From the NCBI GenBank assembly GCA_028751875.1, contig CM054141.1:73385501-73449500 (forward strand): a stretch of 64,000 nt of DNA. Direction: 5' to 3'. A model generated the notes under the pieces. That model made no database searches, was not told where the DNA came from, and saw nothing but the letters and a program-made list of their open reading frames with translations. The DNA comes from Rapana venosa. Taxonomy: Eukaryota > Mollusca > Gastropoda > Neogastropoda > Muricidae. The position numbers were made by a program, and so were the translations under genes. Positions 10,373 through 21,556 of this stretch are shown here, in pieces. Within the stretch, counting starts at the first letter, position 1. Every line of letters begins with the position of its first letter.

Positions 10373-10702
10373 ACCCTCTGTTTCAAATGTCTCCACAAAT
10401 CTGCACCCCCTTATCTCTGTAACTGTCTTCATCTGTACACTCCATCCCGTTCCCTTCGTTCAGCCGCAGATACTTTGTGCTTTCGAACACCCAGATTCAA
10501 ACAAACCACTGTTGGCCGTCGCTCCTTCTCTGTTTCTGGTCCATCCACCTGGAATGACCTCCCTCTTTCACTTCGCCAAAAGCCTTCACTTGATACCTTC
10601 AAATCCAGCCTCAAAACACACTTATTTCCTACCTGAGACTTTCCCCCCAAATATCTGTCCCTAATTTTCAACAGCATCTTTCACCTTCTAAGTGTTGTTC
10701 CG

Positions 10703-10838
<136 letters not shown>

Positions 10839-10955
10839 GTTTTTAAATCTGTTGTTCATTATGTTTAAGGAGAGTTGCATGCCTGTAAATGATTGAGTGC
10901 AAGCGCTTCGATTTGTTTGGTTTTTTACAAGATTCAGCGCTATATAAATTCCATA

Positions 10956-10957
<2 letters not shown>

Positions 10958-11045
<88 letters not shown>

Positions 11046-11088
11046 TATTAACAACAACAACAACAGCAACAACAACAACAACAACAAT
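10958..11088. repeat. (ATT)n then (AAC)n microsatellite at LINE 3' end
   Basis: About 85 bases of ATT form the LINE tail. AAC trinucleotides follow from 11050. Confidence 0.9.
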
Positions 11089-11790
11089 TATACTTTGGTA
11101 TTATGCTGTTGAAACAATCGGGTGTTGACATAATTATACTTTGTTATTATGCTGTTGAAATCATCGGGTGTTGACATAATTATACTTTGTTATTATGCTG
11201 TTGAAATCATCGGGTGTTGACATAATTATACTTTGTTATTATGCTGTTGAAACAATCGGGTGTTGACATAATTATACTTTGTTATTATGCTGTTGAAATC
11301 ATCGGGTGTTGACATAATTATACTTTGTTATTATGCTGTTGAAATCATCGGGTGTTGACATAATTATACTTTGTTATTATGCTGTTGAAATCATCGGGTG
11401 TTGACATAATTATACTTTGTTATTATGCTGTTGAAATCATCGGGTGTTGACATAATTATACTTTGTTATCATGCTATTGAAATCATCGGGTGTTGACATA
11501 ATTATACTTTGGTATTAAAATCATCGGGTGTTGACATAGTTATACTTTGTTATTATGCTATTGAAATCATCGGGTGCTGACATATACTTTGTTATTGAAA
11601 TCATCGGGTGTTGACATGTACTTTGCTATTGAAATCATCGGGTGTGGGCATATACTTTGTTATTGAAACGATCCACTGTTGGCATATACTTTGAAATTTA
11701 AATCATCGAGGGTTGGCATATATTATGCACTTTGCTATTGAAATCAACGGGTATGGTATATACTTTGTTACTGAAACCGTTGAGGGCTGG
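11088..11790. repeat. Tandem repeat, 46-bp unit, degenerating to the right
   Basis: Core GAAATCATCGGGTGTTGACA plus TAATTATACTTTGTTATTATGC-type sequence. The period is exactly 46 bp from 11120 to about 11500. After 11500 the units lose internal segments (36-40 bp) and diverge. About 15 copies. Confidence 0.93.
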
Positions 11791-12056
11791 CATTATTATA
11801 CTTTGCTCTTTGGGTATGGAAATGAGCATTTGCCGCTTCCTTTATCAGCTTTAGTCATGCTTAGCGATGCAAAAAGAAAAAGCGACAGGCTTTACATCAC
11901 TGGAAAATAATTGACGATACTTACTGTTTCAAAATGTCCCTGTCAGCCTACTCCTTTGCATGTTTGATTCACACCACCTTCTTTCTACATGGGACTGTGT
12001 GCACTCTCTTCCAAAGGGAGGGGTTTGAAGAAAGTGCGTGTGTCTGACACACAGTA
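11791..12056. other. Unique spacer
   Basis: No gene or element recognised. It contains a short non-repetitive stretch between the 46-bp and 27-bp arrays. Confidence 0.5.
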
Positions 12057-13005
12057 ACGGCCTCAATGTCAGCCAGTGCTGGACAGCCCTCAATGTCAGC
12101 CAGTGCTGGACAGCCCTCAATGTCAGCCAGTGCCGGCCAGCCCTCAATGTCAGCTTAGTGCTGACCAGCCCTCAATGTCAGCCAGTGCCGACCAGCCTTC
12201 AATGTCAGCCAGTGCCGGACAGCCCTCAATGTCAGCCAGTGCTGGACAGCCCTCAATGTCAGCGCAGTGCCGGCCAGCCCTCAATGTCAGCCAGTGCCGG
12301 GCAGCCCTCAATGTCAGCCAGTGCCGGACAGCCCTCAATGTCAGCCAGTGCCGGACAGCCCTCAATGTCAGCCAGTGCCGGGCAGCCCTCAATGTCAGCC
12401 AGTGCCGGGCAGCCCTCAATGTCAGCCAGTGCCGGACAGCCCTCAATGTCAGCCAGTGCCGGACAGCCCTCAATGTCAGCCAGTGCTGGCCAGCCCTCAA
12501 TGTCAGCCAGTGCCGGACAGCCCTCAATGTCAGCCAGTGCTGGACATCCCTCAATGTCAGCCAGTGCTGGACAGCCCTCAATGTCAGCCAGTGCCGGCCA
12601 GCCCTCAATGTCAGCTTAGTGCTGACCAGCCCTCAATGTCAGCCAGTGCCGGCCAGCCCTCAATGTCAGCCAGTGCCGGCCAGCCCTCAATGTCAGCTTA
12701 GTGCTGACCAGCCCTCAATGTCAGCCAGTGCTGACCAGCCCTCAATGTCAGCCAGTGCCAGACAGCCCTCAATGTCAGCCAGTGCCAGACACCCCTGAAT
12801 GTCAGCCAGTGCTGGACAGCCCTCAATGTCAGCCAGTGCCGGACACCCCTCAATGTCAGCCAGTGCCGGACAGCCCTCAATGTCAGCCACTGCCGGACAC
12901 CCCTCAATGTCAGCCAGTGCCGGACAGCCCTCAATGTCAGCCAGTGCCGGACAGCCCTCAATGTCAGCCAGTGCTGGACAGCCCTCAATGTCAGCCAGCC
13001 TCTAG
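12057..13005. repeat. Minisatellite array, 27-bp unit
   Basis: Core CAATGTCAGCCAGTGC followed by an 11-base variable part (CGGACAGCCCT, TGGACAGCCCT, CGGCCAGCCCT and others). A TTAG replacement recurs at 12155, 12614 and 12699, each time followed by TGCTGACCAGCC. This suggests a longer higher-order block was duplicated. Because 27 is divisible by three, frames such as SMSASAGQP repeat without stops. I do not regard them as genes, since several frames on both strands are equally open. Confidence 0.95.
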
Positions 13006-13895
13006 ACCACACTGCAAAGCCCAGTGCTGGCTGGCTCAGCTGCCTCACACATCGCCTCGGCATGCAACAAGTTGTCCAGATAACAGCGGTGTGCTAAAAA
13101 TATAGGTCTGGTTCAATGTTCAATGTTCAATGTCAGCTTTTTCAACAAGCTTAATGAGAGACGACTGCAGGAGCAAACTGACGTCACGACAAGAGCTTGG
13201 ATGCTGCATCTAAAATAATGCCATTGACAAGTTATTGGCTAGTCTATGGAAGCTTTTTTCGTTAGTCCCTTACAACAAAAAGGTCACAGCTTTTTGCAAG
13301 GAGCACTGGCCAGGCCAAGACACGAGCAGTAGCTGCCTATAGACGTTGTCTGTCTTTCTGTTTTTCTTTTTATTCCACACAGGCCATTTTCAGGTCTGCT
13401 ATCTTCCTGGTTCTGGTGTCTTATTTCACTGGTAGTCACGAATTTTAATAGACGGTCATTTTCTTCTCACAGACAAGGAAGCACTATCCTCGTGTGTCTG
13501 TGAGTGTCTTTGTGGGCGGCTGGTCAGCAACCTTTCCCCACAGTGACCATGATTACAGGACATCTAAAAGTGGCGTGCCTCTGGACCTAATGATAGCCAG
13601 TCATGTCTGGCCAGTCATTGACACCCATCATTGCCTGCAGCCCACAGTAGTGACCACTGACCATTCACATTGGACTGGTCACTACCTACGCTTGCTCTTT
13701 ATTTAAAGAACTGCTCTTTTAAACCGCACTAAATAAAGATGGCGGAGCTTGCAATTTGCCTGGATGGTTTCCATGTTTGGAATAGTCAGGCACTGTTAGG
13801 CTGTCTGCTTGGAACACAGCAGTGTTGACTGCAAGAGGGCTGTGGAGCTTCAGTCTCTAGACAACCAGTGGTTATATTCATGTCTTCGCAGGGCA
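13006..13895. other. Unique region, no gene recognised
   Basis: Moderate-complexity sequence. A 70-codon plus frame at 13494-13706 has no recognisable motif. AATAAA occurs at about 13731. Neither strand shows a convincing splice-bounded exon. Confidence 0.45.
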
Positions 13896-14200
13896 CCAGG
13901 CAGGGAAGGGCAGGGCAGAGCAGGGCAGGGCACAGGGCAGGGCAGGGCAGGGCAGGCAGGGCAGGCAGGGCAGGGTAGAGCAGGGCAGGCAGGGCAGGGC
14001 AGGGCAGGGCAGGCAGGGCAGGGCAGGACGAGGCAGGGCAGGGCAGGGCAGGGTAGAGCAGGGCAGGGCAGGCAGGGTAGAGCAGGGCAGGCAGGGCAGG
14101 GCAGGGCAGGGTAGAGCAGGGCAGGGCAGGCAGGGTAGAGCAGGGCAGGCAGGGCAGGGCAGGGCAGGGCAGGGCAGGGTAGAGCAGGGCATGGCAGGGC
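13896..14200. repeat. GGGCA/GGCA minisatellite
   Basis: GGGCA pentanucleotides alternate with GGCA and GGGTAGAGCA variants, giving a strongly purine-skewed, G-rich plus strand. Longer blocks containing GGGTAGAGCAGGGCAGG recur about every 45-60 bases. Confidence 0.94.
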
Positions 14201-14260
14201 AGCCACGCCTACACAACAGACCCTACAGTTTTCTAGCCAGCCACACAGACTCTCAAAACG

Positions 14261-14607
14261 GGGACGGGATAGCCTAGTGGTCAGAACATTGCGCTCGCAA
14301 TCTGACGACCCGGGTTCGATTACCGTTCAAGGGGACAGTTTCCCCTGGAGTTAACATCAGTGCTGACTCCACTCTCCCCAAAAGTCCTTCGGATGAGACT
14401 ATAAACCGAGGCCCCGTGTGCGAACGCACGCGGAACATCTTGCGCACACGTTAAATCCTGTTCCACTTTTCGTAAGTGTAGGCTATTGTGTGCCGGTGGG
14501 AACGGATGACAAAATTTACAAAACTGCATACACACAGGGACTGGATGTAGAAATGCACATAAGAGCTTATTCCATTATCCTCGATATAAAAAAATTAAAA
14601 AAAATAG
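14261..14607 (+). mobile_element. tRNA-derived SINE (family 1), near full length
   Basis: The head has a pol III A box TAGCCTAGTGG (14270-14280) and B box GGTTCGATTACC (14313-14324), spaced as in a tRNA. The body includes GGATGAGACTATAAACCGAG and CGGTGGGAACGGATGACAAA. The 3' end has CTTATTCCATTATCCTCGAT, then an A-rich tail. Partial copies of the same body or 3' end lie at 24741-24792, 39040-39185, 45545-45640, 47463-47550 and 48955-49180. Confidence 0.85.
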
Positions 14608-14652
14608 AAATGCTGCTCTGTTCTTTGGCGCCCCTGAGAAGAGGGCAGTCCC

Positions 14653-15030
14653 GTGGATAGAGCGGCTCCTGGAGACCTGAAGCTCAGCTTGGAGTCTGCA
14701 TGGAGAAGCTCATGCCGGCTGACAGCAGCGCTGATTCTGACTCCTCCCTACACGTCCTTCAGGCCGTGCCACAAACCAGGCCAGGCCCCTGTGCAAGTGC
14801 ACCCCACCACCTTGACCCCAGGTGAAAACCCCATCCATTCTATGCAGAGGAGAAGACCAGCTATAGCCAATGGGAGGATGACACTGAAATACCCAGCATG
14901 CGCTAAGCTCCACACCGAAAGATGTGCTCTACTACTTCAACTTGTCCAAACCTTTCTGGCCAGCCAGAGACGTCAGCGCAGTGCCAGGACTCTTCAGGGA
15001 GTTGTAGGAGAAGCTGGCATGAAAGTCTGA
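14653..15030 (+). CDS. Open 125-codon frame in unique sequence, unidentified
   Basis: A stop-free plus frame reads ...KYPACAKLHTERCALLLQL...GVVGEAGMKV and ends at 15030 just before a pyrimidine-rich tract. Other frames over the last 110 bases are also open: plus LYYFNLSKPFWPARDVSAV and minus FHASFSYNSLKSPGTALTSL. Strand and reality are therefore uncertain. I recognise no family. It could be an exon or chance in GC-richer DNA. Confidence 0.18.
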   Translation: MDRAAPGDLKLSLESAWRSSCRLTAALILTPPYTSFRPCHKPGQAPVQVHPTTLTPGENPIHSMQRRRPAIANGRMTLKYPACAKLHTERCALLLQLVQTFLASQRRQRSARTLQGVVGEAGMKV

Positions 15031-15033
15031 GCA

Positions 15034-15330
15034 CTCCCCTCACTCCCTCCTCCTCCCTCTCTCCTTCCCTCACTCCCTCCTCCTTCCCTTCCTTCCCTCA
15101 CTCCCTCCTCCTTCCCTCTCTCCTTCCCTCACTCCATCCTCCTTCCCTCTCTCCTTCCCTCACTCCATCCTCCCCTCACTCCCTCCTCCCCTCACTCCCT
15201 CCTCCTTCCTCCACCCCCTCCTCCCTCCTTCCCTCACCTCCTCCTTCCCTCTCCTTCCTCCACCCCCTCCTCCCCTCACCCCCTCCTCCCCTCACCCCTC
15301 CTCCCTCACCCCTCTACTCCCCACACCGCA
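15034..15330. repeat. Polypyrimidine (CTCCCTCCTCCTTCC)n tract
   Basis: About 300 bases of almost pure C/T on the plus strand in irregular 12-20-bp units. Mirror-repeat polypurine/polypyrimidine DNA of this length can form triplex (H-DNA), so it is also hard to assemble. Confidence 0.9.
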
Positions 15331-15487
15331 TGCCACCCATGCCAACAGACCACACTCCCGACACCCCACTGACCACAGTCACCACCTCCTCCCACCACTG
15401 AACACCAGCCACCCTCAACACCACTCCCCTCAACCCCTCTCCCGCTGCACTCACTCACCACACACACAGGCACCCTGCAACAAACAC

Positions 15488-15727
15488 ACGCCGACACCAC
15501 CACTGAAACACACAGGTCACCACTGAAACACACAGGTCACCACTGAAACACACAGGCCACCACTGAAACACACAGGTCACCACTGAAACACACAGGTCAC
15601 CACTGAAACACACAGGCCACCACTGAAACACACAGGCCACCACTGAAACACACAGGTCACCGCTGAAACACACAGGTCACCACTGAAACACACAGGTCAC
15701 AACTGAAACACACAGGTCACCACTGAC
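15488..15727. repeat. Minisatellite, 20-bp unit, about 12 copies
   Basis: Unit CACCACTGAAACACACAGGT, with AGGC variants at a few copies. It abuts directly, without spacer, onto the 24-bp array that shares the CACTGANACA motif. Confidence 0.94.
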
Positions 15728-15968
15728 ACAGACAGACAGTGGAACACTGACACAGACAGACAGTGGAACACTGACACAGACGGTAAAAGACTGACACAGA
15801 CAGACAGAGGAACACTGACACAGACATACAGAGAAACACTGACACAGACAGACAGAGGAACACTGACACAGACAGACAGTGGAACACTGACACAGACAGA
15901 CAGTGGAACACTGACACAGACAGACAGTGGAACACTGGCACAGACAGACAGAGGAACACTGGCACAGA
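15725..15968. repeat. Minisatellite, 24-bp unit, about 10 copies
   Basis: Core CAGACAGACAGTGGAACACT plus GACA, with GAGG and GAGAA variants. It starts as a variant of the 20-bp unit at 15725. Confidence 0.93.
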
Positions 15969-15969
15969 C

Positions 15970-17257
15970 AGCATTGTATTTGAACACGTCCCAAACATGG
16001 CACGCGTATTTAAACACGTCGCAAACATGGCACAGGTATTTAAACACGTCCCGAACATGGCACACGTATTTGAACACGTTCCAAACATGGCACACGTATT
16101 TGAACATGTCCCAAACATTGCACGCGTAATTTGAACACGTCCCAAACATGGCACACGTATTTGAACATGTCCCAAACGTGGCACACGTAATTTGAACACG
16201 TCCCAAACATTGCACGCGTAATTTGAACACGTCCCAAACATTGCACATGTATTTGAAAAAGCACCTAACATTGCACACTATTTGAAAACACACCTAACAT
16301 TGTACACACATTTAAACATATCCCTGATATTGTACACGCATTTGAACACATTTCTAACATTGTACACACATTTGAACACATCCCTAATATTGTACACGCA
16401 TTTGCACACATCCCTTATATTGTACACACATTTGAACACATCCCTAACATTGTACACGCATTTGAACACATCCCTAATACTGTACACACATTTGAACACA
16501 TCCCTAATACTGTACACACATTTGAACACATCCCTAATATTGTACACACATTTGAACACATCGTTAACATTGTACACACATTTGAACACATCGCTAACAT
16601 TGTACACACATTTGAACACATCCCTAATACTGTACACGCATTTGAACACATCCCTAATAATGTACACGCATTTGAATACATCCCTAATATGTACACACAT
16701 TTGAACACGTCAGTAATATTGTACACACATTTGAACACGTCACTAATATTGTACACACATTTAATTACGTTCCTAACATTGTACACACATTTGAACACAT
16801 CCCTAACATCACACACATTTGAACAGGACCCTAATATTGTACACACATTGGAACATATTGCTAATATTGTACACACATTTGAACACGTCCCTAACATTGT
16901 ACACACATTTGAACACGTCACTAATTTTGTGCACGCATTTGAACACATCCCTAACATTGCACACGCATTTGAACACATACCTAATATTGTACACACATTT
17001 GAACACATCCCTAACATTATACACACATTGGAACATATTGCTAATATTGTACACACATTTGAAAACGTCACTAATATTGTACACACATTTGAATACGTCA
17101 CATATATTGTACACACATTGAAATACGTTCCTAACATTGTACACATATTTGAACACATCCCTAACATCACACACATTTGAACACGACCCTAATATTGTAC
17201 ACACATTTGAACACGTCCCTAATATTGTACACACATTTGAACACGTCCCTAATATTG
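15970..17257. repeat. 30-bp satellite, first block
   Basis: The left sub-block (15970-16290) uses GTATTTGAACACGTCCCAAA with GGCACAC. It grades into the main type CATTTGAACACATCCCTAA with ATTGTACACA. The period is 30 bp with occasional 31-bp and 24-bp (CATCACACACA) copies. The array continues at 17814 and 19373 after two LINE insertions. Confidence 0.95.
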
Positions 17258-17812
17258 TAAATAATAATAATAATAATACATTGAATTTATATAGCGCCAT
17301 ATCTTGAAAAAACCCCAAATCATAGCGCTTTTGTTCTTCCCACTTATTCACATGCAGCCAGTTACAATCAATACTTTTTACAAATTCAAATGTATACACT
17401 CACACACACGCATGCACGTGCATGAAATAAAATTGCGTTTACGTTTGCGTTTGCACACACATAAAGGTTATACACTTCGGCAGGGTGGTGGGGTTTTGTC
17501 TGTTGAGGGCAGGGACACAAATGAGATGGAACAAGAGGGGAGAATCTTAGGTTTGAAATAAATGAGTCTTGAGGCCCGATTTAAAAGCTTCATAAGAAGG
17601 CTTTTGGCGGAGGGAGAGAGGGAGGTCATTCCAGATCACTGGATCAGAAACAGAGAAAGAGCGATGGCCAACGGTAGACTGGTTGAATCTAGGTGTTCTT
17701 AAGCACAATCTGCAGCAGAGCGAAGGGAACGAGAAGGAGTGTACAGATGAAGACATTCACAGAGGTAGGAAGGTGCCGTTTTGTGGAGGCATTTGTAACA
17801 GAGGGTACTGAT
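17258..17812 (-). mobile_element. L2-like LINE 3' fragment inserted in the 30-bp satellite
   Basis: In the minus sense it begins inside the RT C-terminal tail (YKISTLCYKCLHKTAPSYLC) and runs through FNQSTVGHRSFSVSDPVIWN and FKSGLKTHLFQT to a stop at 17547-17549. The 3' UTR and the AGCGCTATATAAATTC end follow, then (TTA)n at 17258-17275. It lacks the long CA repeat of its relatives. Satellite units flank it on both sides. Confidence 0.88.
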
Positions 17813-17813
17813 C

Positions 17814-18076
17814 TTGTACACACATTTGAACACGTCACTAATATTGTACACGCATTTGAATACACCCCTAACATTGTACATACATTGGAACACCACCCTA
17901 ACATTGTACACACATTTTATCATGTCACTAGTATAGTACACACATTTGAACACTTCCCTAACATTGTACACACATTTGAACACTTCCCTAACATTGTACA
18001 CACATTTGAACACATTACTAACATTGTACACTTATTTGAACACATCCCTTACATTGTACACACATTTGAACACATA
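17814..18076. repeat. 30-bp satellite, second block
   Basis: Continuation of the same CATTTGAACACATCCCTAA family (about 9 copies) between two minus-strand LINE insertions. Confidence 0.94.
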
Positions 18077-18243
18077 ATAATAACAATATATGGAATTTAT
18101 ATAGCGCTGAATCTTGTAAAAAAAACAAAAACAAATCGAAGCGCTTGCACTCAATTATTTACAAGCATGCAACTCTCCTTAAACATAACGAACAACAGAT
18201 TTCAAAATCATGCGCGCGCACGTATGCACGCATGTACGCACAC

Positions 18244-18331
<88 letters not shown>

Positions 18332-19372
18332 TCGGAACAACACTTAGAAGGTGAAAGATGCTGAGGAAAATTAGGGACAGATATTTGGGGGGAAAGTCTC
18401 AGGTAGGAAATAAGTGTGTTTTGAGGCTGGATTTGAAGGTATCAAGTGAAGGCTTTTGGCGAAGTGAAAGAGGGAGGTCATTCCAGGTGGATGGACCAGA
18501 AACAGAGAAGGAGCGACGGCCAACAGTGGTTTGTTTGAATCTGGGTGTTCGAAAGCACAAAGTATCTGCGGCTGAACGAAGGGAACGGGATGGAGTGTAC
18601 AGATGAAGACAGTTACAGAGATAAGGGGGTGCAGATTTGTGGAGACATTTGAAACAGAGGGTATTGATTTTATACTCCAGTCTTTTTGAGACAGGCAGCC
18701 AGTGAAGAGATCGCAGAAGAGGAGTGATGTGTTAAGATTTTTTCTTTCTTAGGACCAGTCGAGCTGCAGAGTTTTGTATGCGTTGAAGAGAGTGGATAGA
18801 TGATGCTGGTAGGCCAGCCAAAAGAGAATTACAGTAGTCTAAACGTGAAAGAATGAGAGATGTGACAAGCTTGGAAGTTGCATCAGTGGACAGATACTTG
18901 CGAATCGCGCTTATGCGCCGTAATTGATAGTAGCAAGACTGGCAGGTCTGGGTGATGAATTTTTTCATAGAGAGTGTGTTGTCAATAACTACTCCTAAAT
19001 ACTTCACAGAGTTGGACAAAGGAACTGACGTATTGCCGAATTCTATTGAAGTTTTTGCGATAGAGGAAAGTTTATGTTGGGTCCCTATGAGCATGGCTTC
19101 GGTTTTATCGGCATTAAGTTGTAACTTGTTCTGAGTCATCCAGTTTTGAATGTCTTGAAGGCAGTAGGACATATTTGTCAGGAGGGAAGGCAAGTTTTCA
19201 ACAGTATCACTGCACTGAAGCTGAGTATCATTGCATAGAAATGATGATCAATATGGTGGTTGTTTATTATATGTGAGAGTGGAGCAGTGTAGAGAGTAAA
19301 GAGAAACAGGGCCCAGGACTGATCCCTGTGGGAGTCCACATTCCATTTTGACAGGTTTTGATTGAATTTTGT
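18077..19372 (-). mobile_element. L2-like LINE copy, longest RT portion in the window
   Basis: In the minus sense: ECGLPQGSVLGPV (RT motif B) near 19340, then a shifted frame around motif C (HHFYAM, active site damaged). Next come CLQDIQNWMTQNKLQLNADK, VKYLGVVIDNTLSMKKF, LVTSLILSRLDYCNSLLAG and a stop at 18732-18734. The C-terminal tail follows (KCLHKSAP, FRTPRFKQTT) in a shifted frame, then a (CA)n-containing 3' UTR and the family 3' end. At least two frameshifts and one stop make it a dead copy. Flanks carry TGAACACA on both sides, a possible 8-bp target duplication. Confidence 0.9.
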
Positions 19373-20470
19373 TGAACACATCCCTAACATCAGACGAATT
19401 TGAACACGTCACTAATATTGTACACGCATTCGAACACGTCACTAATATTGTACGCACATTTGAACACGTCACTAATATTGTGCACACATTTGAACACATC
19501 CCTAATAGTGTTCACATATTTGAACACATCACTAACATCAGACACATTTGAACACGTCACTAATATTGTACACACATTTGAACACGTCACTTATATTGTA
19601 CACACATTTGAACACGTCACTTATATTGTACACACATTTGAACACGTCACTAATATTGTACACACATTTGAACACGTCACTTATATTGTACACACATTTG
19701 AACACGTCACTTATATTGTACACACATTTGAACACGTCACTTATATTGTACACACATTTGAACACGTCACTTATATTGTACGCACATTTGAACACATCCC
19801 TAAGATTGTACACACATTTGAACACATCCCTAACATCACACACATTTCAACACGTCACTAACATTGTAGACACATTTGAACACATCCCTAACATTGTACA
19901 CACATTTAAACACATTCCTAACATTGTTCACACATTTAAAGACATCCCTAACATTGTTACACAATTTGAAGACATCCCTAACATTGTTCACGAATGTGAA
20001 CACTTCCTTAATATTGTACACACATTTGAACACACCCCTAATATTGTACACATATTTGAACACATCCCTAACATCACACACATTTGAACACGTCCCTAAT
20101 ATTGTACACATATTTGAACACACCCCTAACATCACATACATTTGAATACGTCCCTAATATTGTACACACATTTGAACACGTCCCTAATATTGTACACTAA
20201 TTTGAACACATCCCTTACATTGTACACACATTTGAACACATCCTAACATCAGACACATTTCAACACGTCACTAATATTGTACACACATTTGAACACGTCA
20301 CTAATATTGTACACACATTTCAACACGTCACTAATATTGTACACACATTTGAACACGTCACTAATATTGTACGCACATTTGAACACGTAACTAGTATTGT
20401 ACACACATTTGAACACGTCCCTAATATTTTACACACATGTAAACACGTCCCTAACATCACACACACGCAT
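19373..20470. repeat. 30-bp satellite, third block
   Basis: About 36 copies. A local run of near-identical units with GTCACTTATATTGTACACAC occupies 19555-19790, indicating recent local amplification. Some copies are 24-bp deletions (ATCAGACACATTTGAACACG type). Confidence 0.95.
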
Positions 20471-20646
20471 GTTCACACCCCTGACATCAACATGCTTGCA
20501 CGCTCTCCTTGGCCGGATGAACACACCACACTCTCCTGCATTTATACTGGTGTGTTTGTATGCAGGGACGCACACTCCCAAACAATCGTACATGTGTGCA
20601 TGATATGCACGCTTACATCTCAACTTAAAAAATGCAGTTTAATCGT

Positions 20647-20648
<2 letters not shown>
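20471..20648. other. Unique spacer
   Basis: Short mixed sequence with no recognisable feature. Confidence 0.4.

Positions 20649-20715
<67 letters not shown>
20649..20715. repeat. (AC)n microsatellite
   Basis: Pure AC for about 66 bases. Confidence 0.97.
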
Positions 20716-20718
<3 letters not shown>

Positions 20719-20819
20719 GTGATACAGAGATGACTCAATGTTGTTTAAACAATCAGTAGACACAGCTGTGCCCTATGCACACCGACATCGGTATGTTACC
20801 CATTTCTGTCACAACTGAC

Positions 20820-21000
20820 ACATACACACAATCCCACGTGCGCGCATACACACAGAATTATGTACTTTCACGTACGTACACGTACGCGTGCGCATAAACA
20901 CACACACATACACACGTACGCGCGCACGTATGCACGCACGCATGCACGCGCGCGCGCATACGCAAGAACGAACGCACACACACAGAACCACAAACACACA
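20820..21000. repeat. Alternating purine-pyrimidine tract (ACGT/GCGC/ATAC)
   Basis: Mostly alternating purine/pyrimidine including CGTACGTACACGTACGCGTG and GCGCGCGC segments, a Z-DNA-prone composition. Confidence 0.7.
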
Positions 21001-21092
21001 AACAACCACGCAGCAGAACGATTAAAAAAAAACTAAGGTAACTGGCCAAATTCTCGGAAGAGGTACTGTGATTGAAACAAAGCCACACACAA

Positions 21093-21104
21093 AACACAAC
21101 ACAA

Positions 21105-21147
<43 letters not shown>

Positions 21148-21296
21148 CAAAAACACACACAAACACCCCCAACACCACACACTCCCACACACACACACTC
21201 ACACCCCACTCACACACACTCACACACACCTCGCACACCCCCACACTCACACACACACACTCACATTTCCACACACACACACAGATACAGACAAAC

Positions 21297-21327
<31 letters not shown>

Positions 21328-21352
21328 GAGAACAGTTACAGACACAGACACA

Positions 21353-21388
<36 letters not shown>

Positions 21389-21415
21389 ACACACACACAC
21401 AACACACACACAGGC
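21093..21415. repeat. Compound CA-rich microsatellite
   Basis: CA runs separated by CTCA, AA, CAGA and CC interruptions. Confidence 0.92.
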
Positions 21416-21556
21416 AGTATAGCAGTACACAAAGGTAGGTTACTCTTCAGTGACGTCCTGGAATACGTCGACGAATAATTTATCTGAAATCAGAGAAATC
21501 TTTGTCAGTTACAGACAAAGCCTTTAAAAATATGAATAATAAACATAAAAAGCACC

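Noticed and set aside
12057..13005. Secreted repeat protein (SMSASAGQP)n
   Set aside because: The 27-bp period keeps frames open on both strands. There is no signal peptide, splice border or non-repeat terminus to support coding.
14261..14335. Functional tRNA gene
   Set aside because: A and B boxes exist, but the acceptor stem does not close and the sequence continues into a SINE body found elsewhere in the window.
17258..17812. A-to-G hypermutation in other L2-like copies
   Set aside because: Copies at 8766, 17258, 18077, 36650 and 44405 were scanned by eye. Their differences are ordinary mixed substitutions and indels, without A-to-G blocks.
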